Source of the DNA: JAFDVL01 sp043736395
GTDB taxonomy: Bacteria > Acidobacteriota > Blastocatellia > RBC074
NCBI GenBank assembly: GCA_043736395.1
Contig: JAYTCQ010000172.1
Span: 1 to 16,796, forward strand
DNA length: 16,796 bases
Direction: 5' to 3'
Shown: piece after piece, positions 9,376-15,358 of the stretch
How the letters are laid out: the number at the start of each line of letters is the position of its first letter
Numbering within the stretch: position 1 is the first letter of the stretch
Position numbers and translations under genes: made by a program
The notes under the pieces: model-generated
What the model was told of the DNA's origin: nothing
Seen by the model: the letters and a program-made list of their open reading frames with translations, nothing else
The model's database searches: none

Positions 9376-9996
9376 CTACGACAAATTGAAGGTAAACTCC
9401 ATTGACATCCTTACGCTCACATACTTACCATTTTTACATGCAGGTCTGAATTTAGTAGTTTTTGCTGCTTTTATTGACTCCTCGTTTAGTCCATCCGGTA
9501 GGCCTCGCAAAATTCGAATCCTGCTGAGTCTCCCATCCGCCGTAAGAACAACTGAAACAACCACCACTCCCTGCACTCCTTGAGAACGCGCTAATTCAGT
9601 GTATCTGGCTTTATCTTTGACATAAATCGAAGGTCGAGCTGTACCATTTGGGTTATTGGCGCAGGTATTAGCATATAAAAGTTCAACTTTATCAGGTTGT
9701 GAAATTTCGGCTTTAAGCTGGTTTGCAAGTTCTTTGTTTTGTACTTTTAATAGTTTTTGTGTCGCTTCAGCGTCTTTCTTTTTCCATGTAAGTGCATACA
9801 TTTGTCCAAGTCGCAGCAGTGCATCCTGTTCATTCGGCTCTTCTTGTAAGATTCGTTGATAGCATTGAATCGCCAGTTGATAGTTTCGCGCCTGTATAGA
9901 ATTGAATCCGAGCGCAAAAAATGAAGAAAATCTTGTAGTCCCAACGGGACGGAATTTGAGCTCCAAATCAAAGGACTGGAACGCCTCGTTCGATTT
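9376..9996 (-). pseudogene. Downstream half of a TPR-TonB_C protein, cut off by an in-frame TAG
   Basis: This is the same reading frame as the gene ending at 9997, continuing without shift after its TAG codon. Counting from the upstream ATG it encodes residues 255-460. It completes the interrupted TPR, adds about two more TPR-like units (residues 275-345), and ends in a TonB C-terminal-type domain (about 376-460, with V-V-S-V-V-L-T-A-D-G-R-L and K-F-R-P-A-C). The first possible restart is a TTG at 9966, which would begin inside a TPR and lacks a clear ribosome binding site. The part is therefore either untranslated, made by readthrough of the TAG, or joined to the upstream part if the TAG is a sequencing error. 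Its frame has no further stops over 206 codons, which argues that the interruption is recent or not real. It ends 30 bases from the convergent M36 gene. Confidence 0.6.
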
Positions 9997-10758
9997 CTAT
10001 TGGTGTAAATAAACGTTGCCAAGGGCACGCCACGATTCGGGCTTTTGTGGAAACTGTTTGGTCGCCTGTTGCGCTAATCGCAACGCTTCATCCACTTGTT
10101 TCAGCCCTAAGTAAATCGAAGTCAGTTTTTGTAACTCCTCAACTTCTTCCGGCCATTTTTGGATAATACGTTCATATACCTTAATTGCTTCCGATTCTTT
10201 TTTATTTTGATTATAGACTTCTGCCAAGTTCGCTTGCGCTGCAAAGGAATGCGGAAACATACTGGCAAGTTGCTCACTCTGAGAAATAGCTTGCTCTTTT
10301 AGGTCAGCAGCTAAGACTACTTCAATAATTGCCAGTAAGGTTATCGGATCATCCGGGTGCAGGTTGCTATATTTTTTAAAATACATAATTGCGTCGCGAT
10401 ACTGCTCTGTATACAAGTGACATCGCGCAATTTGAAACCACACTCGGTCATCTTTGGGATTTATTTTTACTACTGCTTCAAACGTCACTATCGCCATTCC
10501 ATAGATTCCCATTCCCATTTGTATTGCACCCTTTTTGTAAAGGAGTTGGGCATCTGAAGGGTTGGACTTTAATGCTTTGTCCAATGATTTGAGAGCAGTC
10601 AAAAATTGAGGCTGGTGCAGATAACTCCATTCCTGATACTGGTCGGCATCAAATGGAGGATCAGGAATTTGCTCTTGCGCGAAAGCGATAGCGCTACCTA
10701 GCAATACGGAGAAAACCAAAAAGCACAGATGACGTTTGATGAGATAGCGTAATGGCAT
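9997..10758 (-). CDS. Secreted TPR-repeat protein (upstream half of a TPR-TonB_C gene, ending at a premature TAG)
   Basis: A 253-aa product with a signal peptide (MPLRYLIKRHLCFLVFSVLL, cut near A-F-A-Q at about 28) followed by tetratricopeptide repeats from about residue 71, for example Y-N-Q-N-K-K-E-S-E-A-I-K-V-Y-E-R-I at 182-198. The last repeat starts P-E-S-W-R-A-L-G-N-V-Y-L-H-Q and is cut by TAG at codon 254. The codons beyond supply the missing Ala20, Phe24 and Pro32 positions of the same TPR, so the stop interrupts a single repeat. The ATG at 10758 is chosen over a TTG at 10827 because the signal peptide then begins normally and the extension would run through a repeat element. Such TPR proteins act as periplasmic or outer-membrane-associated scaffolds; a partner is not identifiable. 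Taken as one gene, it spans 9376-10758 (460 residues counting the TAG position). Confidence 0.75.
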   Translation of the reverse strand: MPLRYLIKRHLCFLVFSVLLGSAIAFAQEQIPDPPFDADQYQEWSYLHQPQFLTALKSLDKALKSNPSDAQLLYKKGAIQMGMGIYGMAIVTFEAVVKINPKDDRVWFQIARCHLYTEQYRDAIMYFKKYSNLHPDDPITLLAIIEVVLAADLKEQAISQSEQLASMFPHSFAAQANLAEVYNQNKKESEAIKVYERIIQKWPEEVEELQKLTSIYLGLKQVDEALRLAQQATKQFPQKPESWRALGNVYLHQ

Positions 10759-10788
10759 ATAAGTACCCACGCCAAAAAAAGCAGGCTT

Positions 10789-10877
10789 AGACAGGATTAA
10801 CACGATTGACAAGATGGGAAAAAACACCCGCCAACATTGGGGATTCGTAAATCTTGTTCATCTTGTCAATCCTGTCT
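10789..10877. repeat. Inverted repeat built of 9-bp units (type ACAGGATTA / ATCCTGTCT)
   Basis: The left arm (10791-10817) is three consecutive 9-mers of the form ACA(A/C/G)GAT(T/G)(A/G). The right arm holds three 9-mers in reverse complement, about 10851-10877 (ATCTTGTTC, ATCTTGTCA, ATCCTGTCT). Without gaps 21 of 27 positions pair; allowing one 9-base unit to loop out, 19 bases pair exactly (10789-10798 plus 10808-10816 against 10859-10877). The loop is about 33 bases. From memory, tandem 9-mers of this kind occur between genes in several phyla, but no name for the family is recalled. It lies just upstream of the TPR gene, so it might form its leader or the end of the zinc-ribbon transcript. 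Confidence 0.6.
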
Positions 10878-11072
10878 ATACCAGATTTATTTGGCTCACC
10901 TACTTATGAATATTCCGATAAATGAGATTGAGGCTTTGGCTGATTCCAACAATTTTAAGCTTACTTTTGATTAAATTTAATATTGCTACTTGAGACAGGG
11001 ATAATATACACGTCCAATACAAGCATCCACAACGCAAATTTTTACTGTAAATTCACAAAGGTTTTTGAGCTG

Positions 11073-11087
11073 AGAAATTAAATTTCT
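11073..11087. repeat. Perfect 15-base palindrome (possible operator)
   Basis: AGAAATTAAATTTCT has 7-bp arms around one central base. It lies about 45 bases beyond the 3' end of the zinc-ribbon operon and over 300 bases upstream of the TPR gene start. A/T-rich palindromes of this size can be binding sites for dimeric regulators, but also arise by chance in A/T-rich sequence. Confidence 0.3.
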
Positions 11088-11133
11088 AAATGCACTGCCA
11101 TGTGACGTTCGCCGGATCGAACCCATTTGAATA

Positions 11134-11601
11134 CTACTTTTCAAACTGCCGCGTCTTCTCTTCGACCACGCTATAGGGCATCGTATCCATCGGCGGTAAT
11201 TGCTGCGTCGTTCCGCGTATTGGCGTGTGCACAAGTGGCGGAGATTCAATTCGCACCGGAATATTTTGCGACATTTCCAGCATTTTGATCAGCCTGCGAA
11301 CGATTAAAACCAGTGCGGTAAAGCCAATGACCGGAAATATAAATGAAATAGGCGGCCCACCTCGATCCGGTTCGTTTGCAAGGATAATAATTGTCCCGAA
11401 AGTAATCAGAAATAATCCAATAATACTGATCAATTGAATTGAGCGTAACAGTGCGCTTTTATCTAATTGATTCCCACTGCCGGGGGAACCGACTTCTGTA
11501 ACCACAGCACGCGCAGATTCAATGGCTTTGAGATTAGTTCCGCAACGAGTACAGAATTTCTGCCCTTTCGAGTTTTCGGTTCCGCAATCTGGGCAATACA
11601 T
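11134..11601 (-). CDS. Zinc-ribbon membrane protein (second copy of a tandem pair)
   Basis: A 155-aa protein with an N-terminal zinc ribbon, C-P-D-C at 3-6 and C-T-R-C at 17-20, followed by an acidic or polar linker. Two predicted membrane helices (about 55-75 and 85-103) come next, then a C-terminal cytoplasmic tail ending in P-Y-S-V-V-E-E-K-T-R-Q-F-E. It is a paralogue of the gene just upstream (11619-12107): 32 of the first 36 residues and about 20 of the last 23 are identical, while the membrane part has diverged. The genes are 17 bases apart and clearly one transcription unit. The ribosome binding site is weak (GAGAT-like), so coupling to the upstream gene is likely. Proteins of this plan are frequent in Acidobacteriota but uncharacterised; metal binding is inferred from the four cysteines only. 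Confidence 0.9.
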   Translation of the reverse strand: MYCPDCGTENSKGQKFCTRCGTNLKAIESARAVVTEVGSPGSGNQLDKSALLRSIQLISIIGLFLITFGTIIILANEPDRGGPPISFIFPVIGFTALVLIVRRLIKMLEMSQNIPVRIESPPLVHTPIRGTTQQLPPMDTMPYSVVEEKTRQFEK

Positions 11602-11618
11602 AATGTTCTGATCTCTGC

Positions 11619-12107
11619 TTATCTTTCAAATTGACGGGTTTTTTCTTCGACGACACTGTATGGCATTGTATCTACGGGTGGCAACTGATGTGTTGTCCCG
11701 TGCTGACGTGTTTCGCCCTGTGCTGTGCGTTTCTCTATAGTCGTTTTCACCCATCCCCCCAAACCCTTTGACGTGTCAGGGGTTTCCAACATTTTTATCA
11801 GGCGTCGCACCATCAGTACTAACGAAAGAAATCCTGCGAAGGCAAAAAATAATCCAATCGGCTCACGTCCGTGATCTGTAGAAACCGTGATTAGAAAAGC
11901 TCCTGTGGTGATCATGAATATTCCGCCCATACTTAACCATTGAATGGTGCGCAAAATCGAAGCTTTGTCTAGTTGGTTAGCATTGCCTGGCGCACTGATT
12001 TCCGTGACTACGGCGCGGGCGGATTCGATGGCTTTGAGGTTCGTGCCGCAACGAGTACAGAATTTCAGACTATTTCCATTTTCAGTTCCACAATCTGGGC
12101 AATACAT
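11619..12107 (-). CDS. Zinc-ribbon membrane protein (first copy of a tandem pair)
   Basis: A 162-aa protein with zinc ribbon C-P-D-C (3-6) and C-T-R-C (17-20), the conserved segment N-L-K-A-I-E-S-A-R-A-V-V-T-E to residue 36, and two hydrophobic helices at about 55-75 and 84-100. A basic stretch R-R-L-I-K-M-L follows, then a tail ending P-Y-S-V-V-E-E-K-T-R-Q-F-E-R. Its linker after the second helix is about ten residues longer than in the downstream copy. The start is supported by a good Shine-Dalgarno. It leads a two-gene unit with its paralogue. Topology predicts ribbon and tail both in the cytoplasm. Function is unknown; sensing or scaffolding at the membrane would be guesses. Confidence 0.92.
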   Translation of the reverse strand: MYCPDCGTENGNSLKFCTRCGTNLKAIESARAVVTEISAPGNANQLDKASILRTIQWLSMGGIFMITTGAFLITVSTDHGREPIGLFFAFAGFLSLVLMVRRLIKMLETPDTSKGLGGWVKTTIEKRTAQGETRQHGTTHQLPPVDTMPYSVVEEKTRQFER

Positions 12108-12115
12108 TATTTTTT

Positions 12116-12120
12116 CTCCT
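12116..12120 (-). promoter_or_regulatory. Strong ribosome binding site of the zinc-ribbon operon
   Basis: AGGAG on the - strand, eight bases before the ATG at 12107. It is one of only two clear Shine-Dalgarno sequences in the window and fixes the start of the upstream zinc-ribbon gene. A TATACT at 12122-12127 is too close to serve as a -10 box for a transcript that keeps this site. Confidence 0.65.
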
Positions 12121-12210
12121 GAGTATATTTGCGAAGCACCAGAAAAAGCTTTACGTCCAAGTGTAAAGAATAGTTCTCAAAAACAAAAATTTCAGCTTAC
12201 GAGTTTTCAA

Positions 12211-12245
12211 CTCTTCACTCGCCACTCATTACTCATCCCTCATCA
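12211..12245. repeat. Tandem degenerate 7-bp repeats, consensus CTCATCA
   Basis: Five consecutive heptamers fill 12211-12245; each keeps C-T-C at positions 1-3, and the last three read CTCATTA, CTCATCC and CTCATCA. The tract ends three bases before the stop codon of the dehydrogenase gene (12249) and lies upstream of the zinc-ribbon operon. The period is the same as in the array at 1187-1318 but the sequence differs. A match could reflect a lineage-specific intergenic repeat class or slippage of low-complexity DNA. Confidence 0.5.
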
Positions 12246-12248
12246 CTT

Positions 12249-14102
12249 TTACCGTACATTGATTCTCACTTTATTCGTCACATCTCCATTGATCGTCAAA
12301 AACAAATCCACTTCGCCTTTGCCCTTTAGCGTTTTTGGCAACAAAACATTTACCTGATCGAGTCCTGAAAAAAATCCCTGGCTGCCAAGGTATTCCACTG
12401 GGAGCACGACATCTCCAATCGTCGCCGTAGCCGTCGCCGGATCACGCCGTCCGCGAATTCCTGTGCCGTAGAGCAATAAATAAATCCGGTCAAAATTCTG
12501 CTCAACATCAATCGCTACGGTGCGAAACCTCCCCGCCGCATTCGGATCAGGTTCGGCGAGAACTCCCGAAAAAGTTGAAGTCGTCCCGTTTACGAATTGT
12601 AAAATTGCTGAGGCTGGCCCAGTTCCATCCTGATTCGCCGTAAAAATCGCCGGAGCTGCTGCGTTGATTTTTACAGCTCCTGAACCCGTGACGACGTTAT
12701 TTACTTTCACAACAATTGCGGCGTAACCTTCTGCCGTACCACTCGGTATCAAAGCGTTCACCTGCCCAACACCCGCATAAAATAAAGGTGCGGCGCGCTC
12801 TACACCTTTGCTGTCGCGGATCGTCACTGTCGTCCCGCCTAATTCTAAAGGCAACGGCAACGATGGTGCCTGATAATTTCCTGTCGCTAAGCCCTGTCCG
12901 AAAATCGAGACGATAGACTCAGCAGCCGCTCCGGTTTCTCGAAAATAATTTGCGGCATTCACAGAAACTAAGGCTTTTGGCGAAGTCGAATTTTCCAATC
13001 GAAAAACTCTCCCGCCTAAATCGCAGACGTAAATTTCTCCGTTTTCGTCTTCTCCAAACCCCGCAACATTTGCTGTCGTATCAAGCAACAAACTGCTTTG
13101 TCCATTCGCGAATTGCCAGATTTCTCCGGTGCAATAATCGGCATACAAATAAGCCCCATGCGGAAATGTAGCGCGTGCGCCGCGATAGACATATCCGCCG
13201 GTGATCGAACATCGTCCCGCAGAATGATCGTATTCAAGCAGCGGTTGAATCAAAGGAAGATTCGCACATTCCGGAGAACCCGGCGGCTTCGAGGTATTGC
13301 AGCGCGTGCCTTCCCACGTCGCCCATCCATAATTTTTCCCGCTCTGCACGGTATGCACCCATTCTCTGGCGTTTTGCCCGACATCGCCCGCGATTATATT
13401 TCCAGTTTGCCGATCAAATGACCAACGCCACGGATTACGTAAACCATACGCGAAAATCTCATCACGTCCCGCGCCGTTCGCAAAAATATTGTCGGCAGGA
13501 ATCGCGTACGCCAATGCGCCCTGTGTTCGATCTACATCAATTCTGAGCATTTTCCCCAGCAAACTCTCAATATTTTGCGCGTAATTTTGCGGATCGTTGC
13601 CACTTCCGCCGTCGCCCATGCCGATGTATAAAAACCCGTCTGGACCGAACTCAATCATTCCGCCGTTATGATTGGAATAGGGCTGCGCGATGGTCATTAA
13701 AATTTTCTCAGTCGTCAGCGCCACATTTCGATCCGTCGCCGAAGCCTGATATTCAGCAATCACCGTCGCACCGTCGCCGCTGCGCGTGTAGTTCACAAAA
13801 AAATGACGGTTCGATTTGTAATTCGGATGAAATGCCAAACCCAATAATCCACGCTCTCCACCCGCGACAATTTTCCCGCTTAGATTAATAAAATCCGTCG
13901 TTGAAGTGGCGTCCGGCTGCAAAATTTTGATGCGTCCGGTTTGCTCAACGATGAATAAACGATTGCTCCCATCGCGTGCATTCGTCGCCAGCACCGGAGA
14001 CGAAAGCCCCGTCAATATTGGTTGTAATTGAAGATTAGGATTTGTTTGCGCCTGTGCGCAGGAGTTAAAACAGAGTGCGAAAAGCAAGGTTAGATACTTC
14101 AT
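12249..14102 (-). CDS. Secreted PQQ-dependent sugar dehydrogenase (glucose/sorbosone dehydrogenase fold) with TIGR03437-like C-terminal domain
   Basis: A 617-aa protein. The signal peptide is MKYLTLLFALCFNSCAQAQ, cut after A-Q-A (a lipobox-like F-N-S-C is possible but poor). The GSDH six-bladed propeller (about 28-370) shows E-R-G-L-L-G-L-A-F-H-P at 83-93, then S-N-H-N-G-G with His145 matching the catalytic base of soluble glucose dehydrogenase. G-M-G-D-G-G (161-166), Y-G-L-R-N-P-W-R (219-226) and G-G-Y-V-Y-R-G (302-308) follow. This family oxidises aldoses or related polyols using PQQ; the natural substrate and electron acceptor here are unknown. Residues about 378-617 form a TIGR03437-like domain with V-N-A-A-N-Y, S-L-P-L-P-L-E-L-G-G-T and F-F-S-G-L-D-Q-V-N-V, also present in the M36 protease. 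The ATG at 14102 is chosen over a start at 14210 because it gives a signal peptide at the N-terminus and has a Shine-Dalgarno. Confidence 0.94.
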   Translation of the reverse strand: MKYLTLLFALCFNSCAQAQTNPNLQLQPILTGLSSPVLATNARDGSNRLFIVEQTGRIKILQPDATSTTDFINLSGKIVAGGERGLLGLAFHPNYKSNRHFFVNYTRSGDGATVIAEYQASATDRNVALTTEKILMTIAQPYSNHNGGMIEFGPDGFLYIGMGDGGSGNDPQNYAQNIESLLGKMLRIDVDRTQGALAYAIPADNIFANGAGRDEIFAYGLRNPWRWSFDRQTGNIIAGDVGQNAREWVHTVQSGKNYGWATWEGTRCNTSKPPGSPECANLPLIQPLLEYDHSAGRCSITGGYVYRGARATFPHGAYLYADYCTGEIWQFANGQSSLLLDTTANVAGFGEDENGEIYVCDLGGRVFRLENSTSPKALVSVNAANYFRETGAAAESIVSIFGQGLATGNYQAPSLPLPLELGGTTVTIRDSKGVERAAPLFYAGVGQVNALIPSGTAEGYAAIVVKVNNVVTGSGAVKINAAAPAIFTANQDGTGPASAILQFVNGTTSTFSGVLAEPDPNAAGRFRTVAIDVEQNFDRIYLLLYGTGIRGRRDPATATATIGDVVLPVEYLGSQGFFSGLDQVNVLLPKTLKGKGEVDLFLTINGDVTNKVRINVR

Positions 14103-14108
14103 AAATTT

Positions 14109-14113
14109 TCCTT
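14109..14113 (-). promoter_or_regulatory. Ribosome binding site of the dehydrogenase gene
   Basis: AAGGA on the - strand, six bases before the ATG at 14102. It decides in favour of this start over the in-frame candidate at 14210, which would add 36 residues unlike a signal peptide and translated from repeat sequence. Confidence 0.6.
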
Positions 14114-14124
14114 TCTTCCCACTA

Positions 14125-14150
14125 AGGTACGATAGGCGTCCCGCCTGTCG
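14125..14150 (+). repeat. 26-bp dispersed hairpin repeat, copy A
   Basis: Reads AGGTACGATAGGCG at its left end and folds as CGATAGGCG-TCC-CGCCTGTCG (9 pairs including one G-T). The same 26 bases occur in reverse complement at 15359-15384 with one mismatch (25/26). Copy A lies 22 bases upstream of the dehydrogenase ATG, in its leader. Confidence 0.6.
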
Positions 14151-14210
14151 AATATTTGGAGCTGGATAAAATCCTATCCATAAATTCTCGTCATCAAAGA
14201 TGACTAACAT

Positions 14211-14339
14211 TATAGCCTAGCGGGAATCGCTAGGTGGAGGCAAAGAGGTGAACTGCTCGCTGAAGGTGAACAACAGTTCGTCGCCTTCAGCGACGGATTA
14301 TTATTCTATTCAGTTCCTAGCGATTCTCGCTAGGCTATA
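14211..14339. repeat. REPIN/MITE-like element: 24-bp inverted arms with an internal hairpin
   Basis: The arms 14211-14234 and 14316-14339 are reverse complements with 23 of 24 matches, both starting TATAGCCTAGCG when read inward. Each arm is itself a hairpin (CCTAGCG-GGAAT-CGCTAGG; CCTAGCGATTCTCGCTAGG). Between them lies a further stem, TCGCTGAAGG (14257-14266) against CCTTCAGCGA (14284-14293), topped by GAAC-AACA-GTTC; CGTCGC-CTTCA-GCGACG (14279-14295) is an alternative fold. Two REP-like hairpins in opposite orientation are the hallmark of REPINs, which are moved by RAYT transposases; none is in the window. No target-site duplication was recognised. Confidence 0.65.
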
Positions 14340-14345
14340 TTGGTG

Positions 14346-14360
14346 GTCGCCATTGGCGAC
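14346..14360. repeat. Short perfect hairpin next to the REPIN-like element
   Basis: GTCGCCATTGGCGAC: 6-bp stem, 3-base loop. It resembles the GTCGC-CTTCA-GCGAC hairpin inside the neighbouring element and may be another member of the same small repeat class. There is no T-run on either side, so it is not a typical terminator. Confidence 0.4.
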
Positions 14361-14422
14361 ATTGATTGTGTGCCAGCTTCTCAATAAAATATTCAGCTTG
14401 CAACTTAATCAAACTGGGCTTG

Positions 14423-14779
14423 CTATTCTCTAGCAACTTTCCACTCCAAGAAAAATTCAACATCATCTGCCGCCGCGTCAGCCTGACCACGAACAAAACT
14501 ATTTTCATCCATTAATGCGTTCTCAATGACTGCCAGAATACGCTCCTGAGGTAGCTTTCCAAATCGTCGTGCTAAATGTCCGAATCCTAGAATTGCATTT
14601 CCTCTAACTGTAGGATCAGCGTGAGTTGAGAGCGTCAGGCATATTTGCTCTGCTCGGATGAGGTCAGCTGAAAATAATGAAATACTGATGGAAATTAATC
14701 TGAGCTTAATTAAATTATTGTCTCTAATTGCTACTTCTATTTCATTAGTTGAAAAGTCAGCAAGAGTTTCGTGTTTCAT
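14423..14779 (-). CDS. Small HEAT-repeat-like protein, function unknown
   Basis: A 118-aa all-helical protein with no signal peptide or membrane segment. It contains paired helices of HEAT type, seen in A-D-P-T-V-R-G-N-A-I-L-G-F-G-H-L-A-R-R-F-G (about 54-74) and N-S-F-V-R-G-Q-A-D-A-A-A-D-D-V-E-F-F-L (about 92-110). Short proteins with the D-x-x-V-R-G repeat and a final D-D-(I/V)-x-x-F-L are widespread in bacteria and some sit beside polymorphic toxins as candidate immunity proteins; no toxin gene is in this window, so that role is a guess. It follows the 162-aa gene after 55 bases on the same strand, probably as one transcription unit. No strong Shine-Dalgarno is visible. Confidence 0.8.
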   Translation of the reverse strand: MKHETLADFSTNEIEVAIRDNNLIKLRLISISISLFSADLIRAEQICLTLSTHADPTVRGNAILGFGHLARRFGKLPQERILAVIENALMDENSFVRGQADAAADDVEFFLEWKVARE

Positions 14780-14834
14780 AAGCAGCTCGAATGAAAGTTA
14801 GTATCATTGCAAAACTCTACTGAAGTAACTTAAA

Positions 14835-15323
14835 TTAATCGCCAACGACCGCTTTATTTAAGCCGTCTTGAGCCATTACACGCACTTCGATTTGATTGCT
14901 CCAGATTTCGTTTTCAATCACTATTATTAGGTCAGTATGACACTCATCCTCATAATCTTCCGCAGGGAAGGCACAATTTAAAAAGAACCAAAGTGCCTCG
15001 TCTAAACTTTTATCTGCGTGCCAAGTTGTCATTCGCACCGATTGCTGCGTTTCATCAGGATATTTTTCAATGATTGCCGAGTCGAAGAGATCATTTACTC
15101 TTTCACAATCTTGTCCCCAAGTCGAAAAATATACCGCCCCTTTTGTCAATAAGTTATCTGCCAACTCAGTAATTGAGTTATTGGTGATTTGCCTCGCATC
15201 ACAAGCGACAAAGACCCCAAAATATGGAGTTAAAGTTTCTGGCAAAAGATAATTATCGAGTGATGGCACATACAGAATATTTATTTCTCTCTCGCTAATT
15301 TGATTCTTTCCTATGAATTTCAT
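14835..15323 (-). CDS. Conserved-looking cytoplasmic protein of unknown function
   Basis: A 162-aa protein lacking a signal peptide and membrane helices. Its C-terminal half has the segments Y-F-S-T-W-G-Q-D-C-E-R-V-N-D-L-F-D and M-T-T-W-H-A-D-K-S-L-D-E-A-L-W-F-F-L. These look like conserved motifs of an uncharacterised family (possibly DUF7684, from memory and unverified). Cys, Trp and His residues in these motifs could be functional but no chemistry is assigned. The start at 15323 is the first ATG in frame and lacks a recognisable Shine-Dalgarno. The HEAT-like gene follows after 55 bases; selB precedes it by 59 bases on the same strand, so the three may share a transcript, though a repeat lies at the selB end. 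Confidence 0.85.
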   Translation of the reverse strand: MKFIGKNQISEREINILYVPSLDNYLLPETLTPYFGVFVACDARQITNNSITELADNLLTKGAVYFSTWGQDCERVNDLFDSAIIEKYPDETQQSVRMTTWHADKSLDEALWFFLNCAFPAEDYEDECHTDLIIVIENEIWSNQIEVRVMAQDGLNKAVVGD

Positions 15324-15358
15324 TCGATTTAAAAGAATGTGATCCGACTAAAATCAAA

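Larger units (their letters stand above)
10759..11133. other. Gene-free stretch of 375 bases between the TPR gene and the zinc-ribbon operon
   Basis: It holds the 9-bp-period inverted repeat at 10789-10877 and a 15-base palindrome at 11073-11087. A 22-codon open frame (10906-10974, +, starting M-N-I-P-I-N-E-I-E) and a 46-codon frame (10986-11126, -) are present, but neither has a ribosome binding site or recognisable family. The first reads like the beginning of a protein and might be a gene remnant. The stretch is A/T-rich. No promoter, terminator or RNA gene could be supported. Confidence 0.5.
14103..14422. other. Gene-free stretch of 320 bases packed with hairpins, upstream of the dehydrogenase
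   Basis: Besides the repeats listed separately (14125-14150, 14211-14339, 14346-14360), it contains a hairpin with 6-bp stem and AAA loop at 14190-14204 (GTCATCAAAGATGAC) and a weaker one at about 14164-14179 (GGATA/TATCC). On the - strand a TATAAT sits at 14207-14212 on the edge of the large inverted repeat, but no matching -35 was found, so promoter activity is only a possibility. No coding sequence is seen. Confidence 0.55.

Noticed and set aside
10906..10974. 22-codon + strand frame beginning M-N-I-P-I-N-E-I-E
   Set aside because: Reads plausibly like a protein start but is too short, with no ribosome binding site; perhaps a remnant, noted only in the gap description.
10986..11126. 46-codon open frame on the - strand after the zinc-ribbon operon
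   Set aside because: No ribosome binding site, no recognisable family, and it contains the A/T-rich palindrome; probably chance.
11101..11130. Sequence resembling a tRNA T-arm on the - strand (GGGTTCGATCC)
   Set aside because: The flanking bases do not pair into a T-stem and no acceptor, anticodon or D arm can be built around it.
12122..12127. TATACT as -10 box for the zinc-ribbon operon
   Set aside because: The transcript would start within or after the Shine-Dalgarno at 12116-12120, and there is no -35 match.
14207..14212. TATAAT on the - strand at the edge of the REPIN-like element, considered as a promoter for the dehydrogenase
   Set aside because: No -35-like hexamer lies 16-18 bases upstream; kept only as a possibility.
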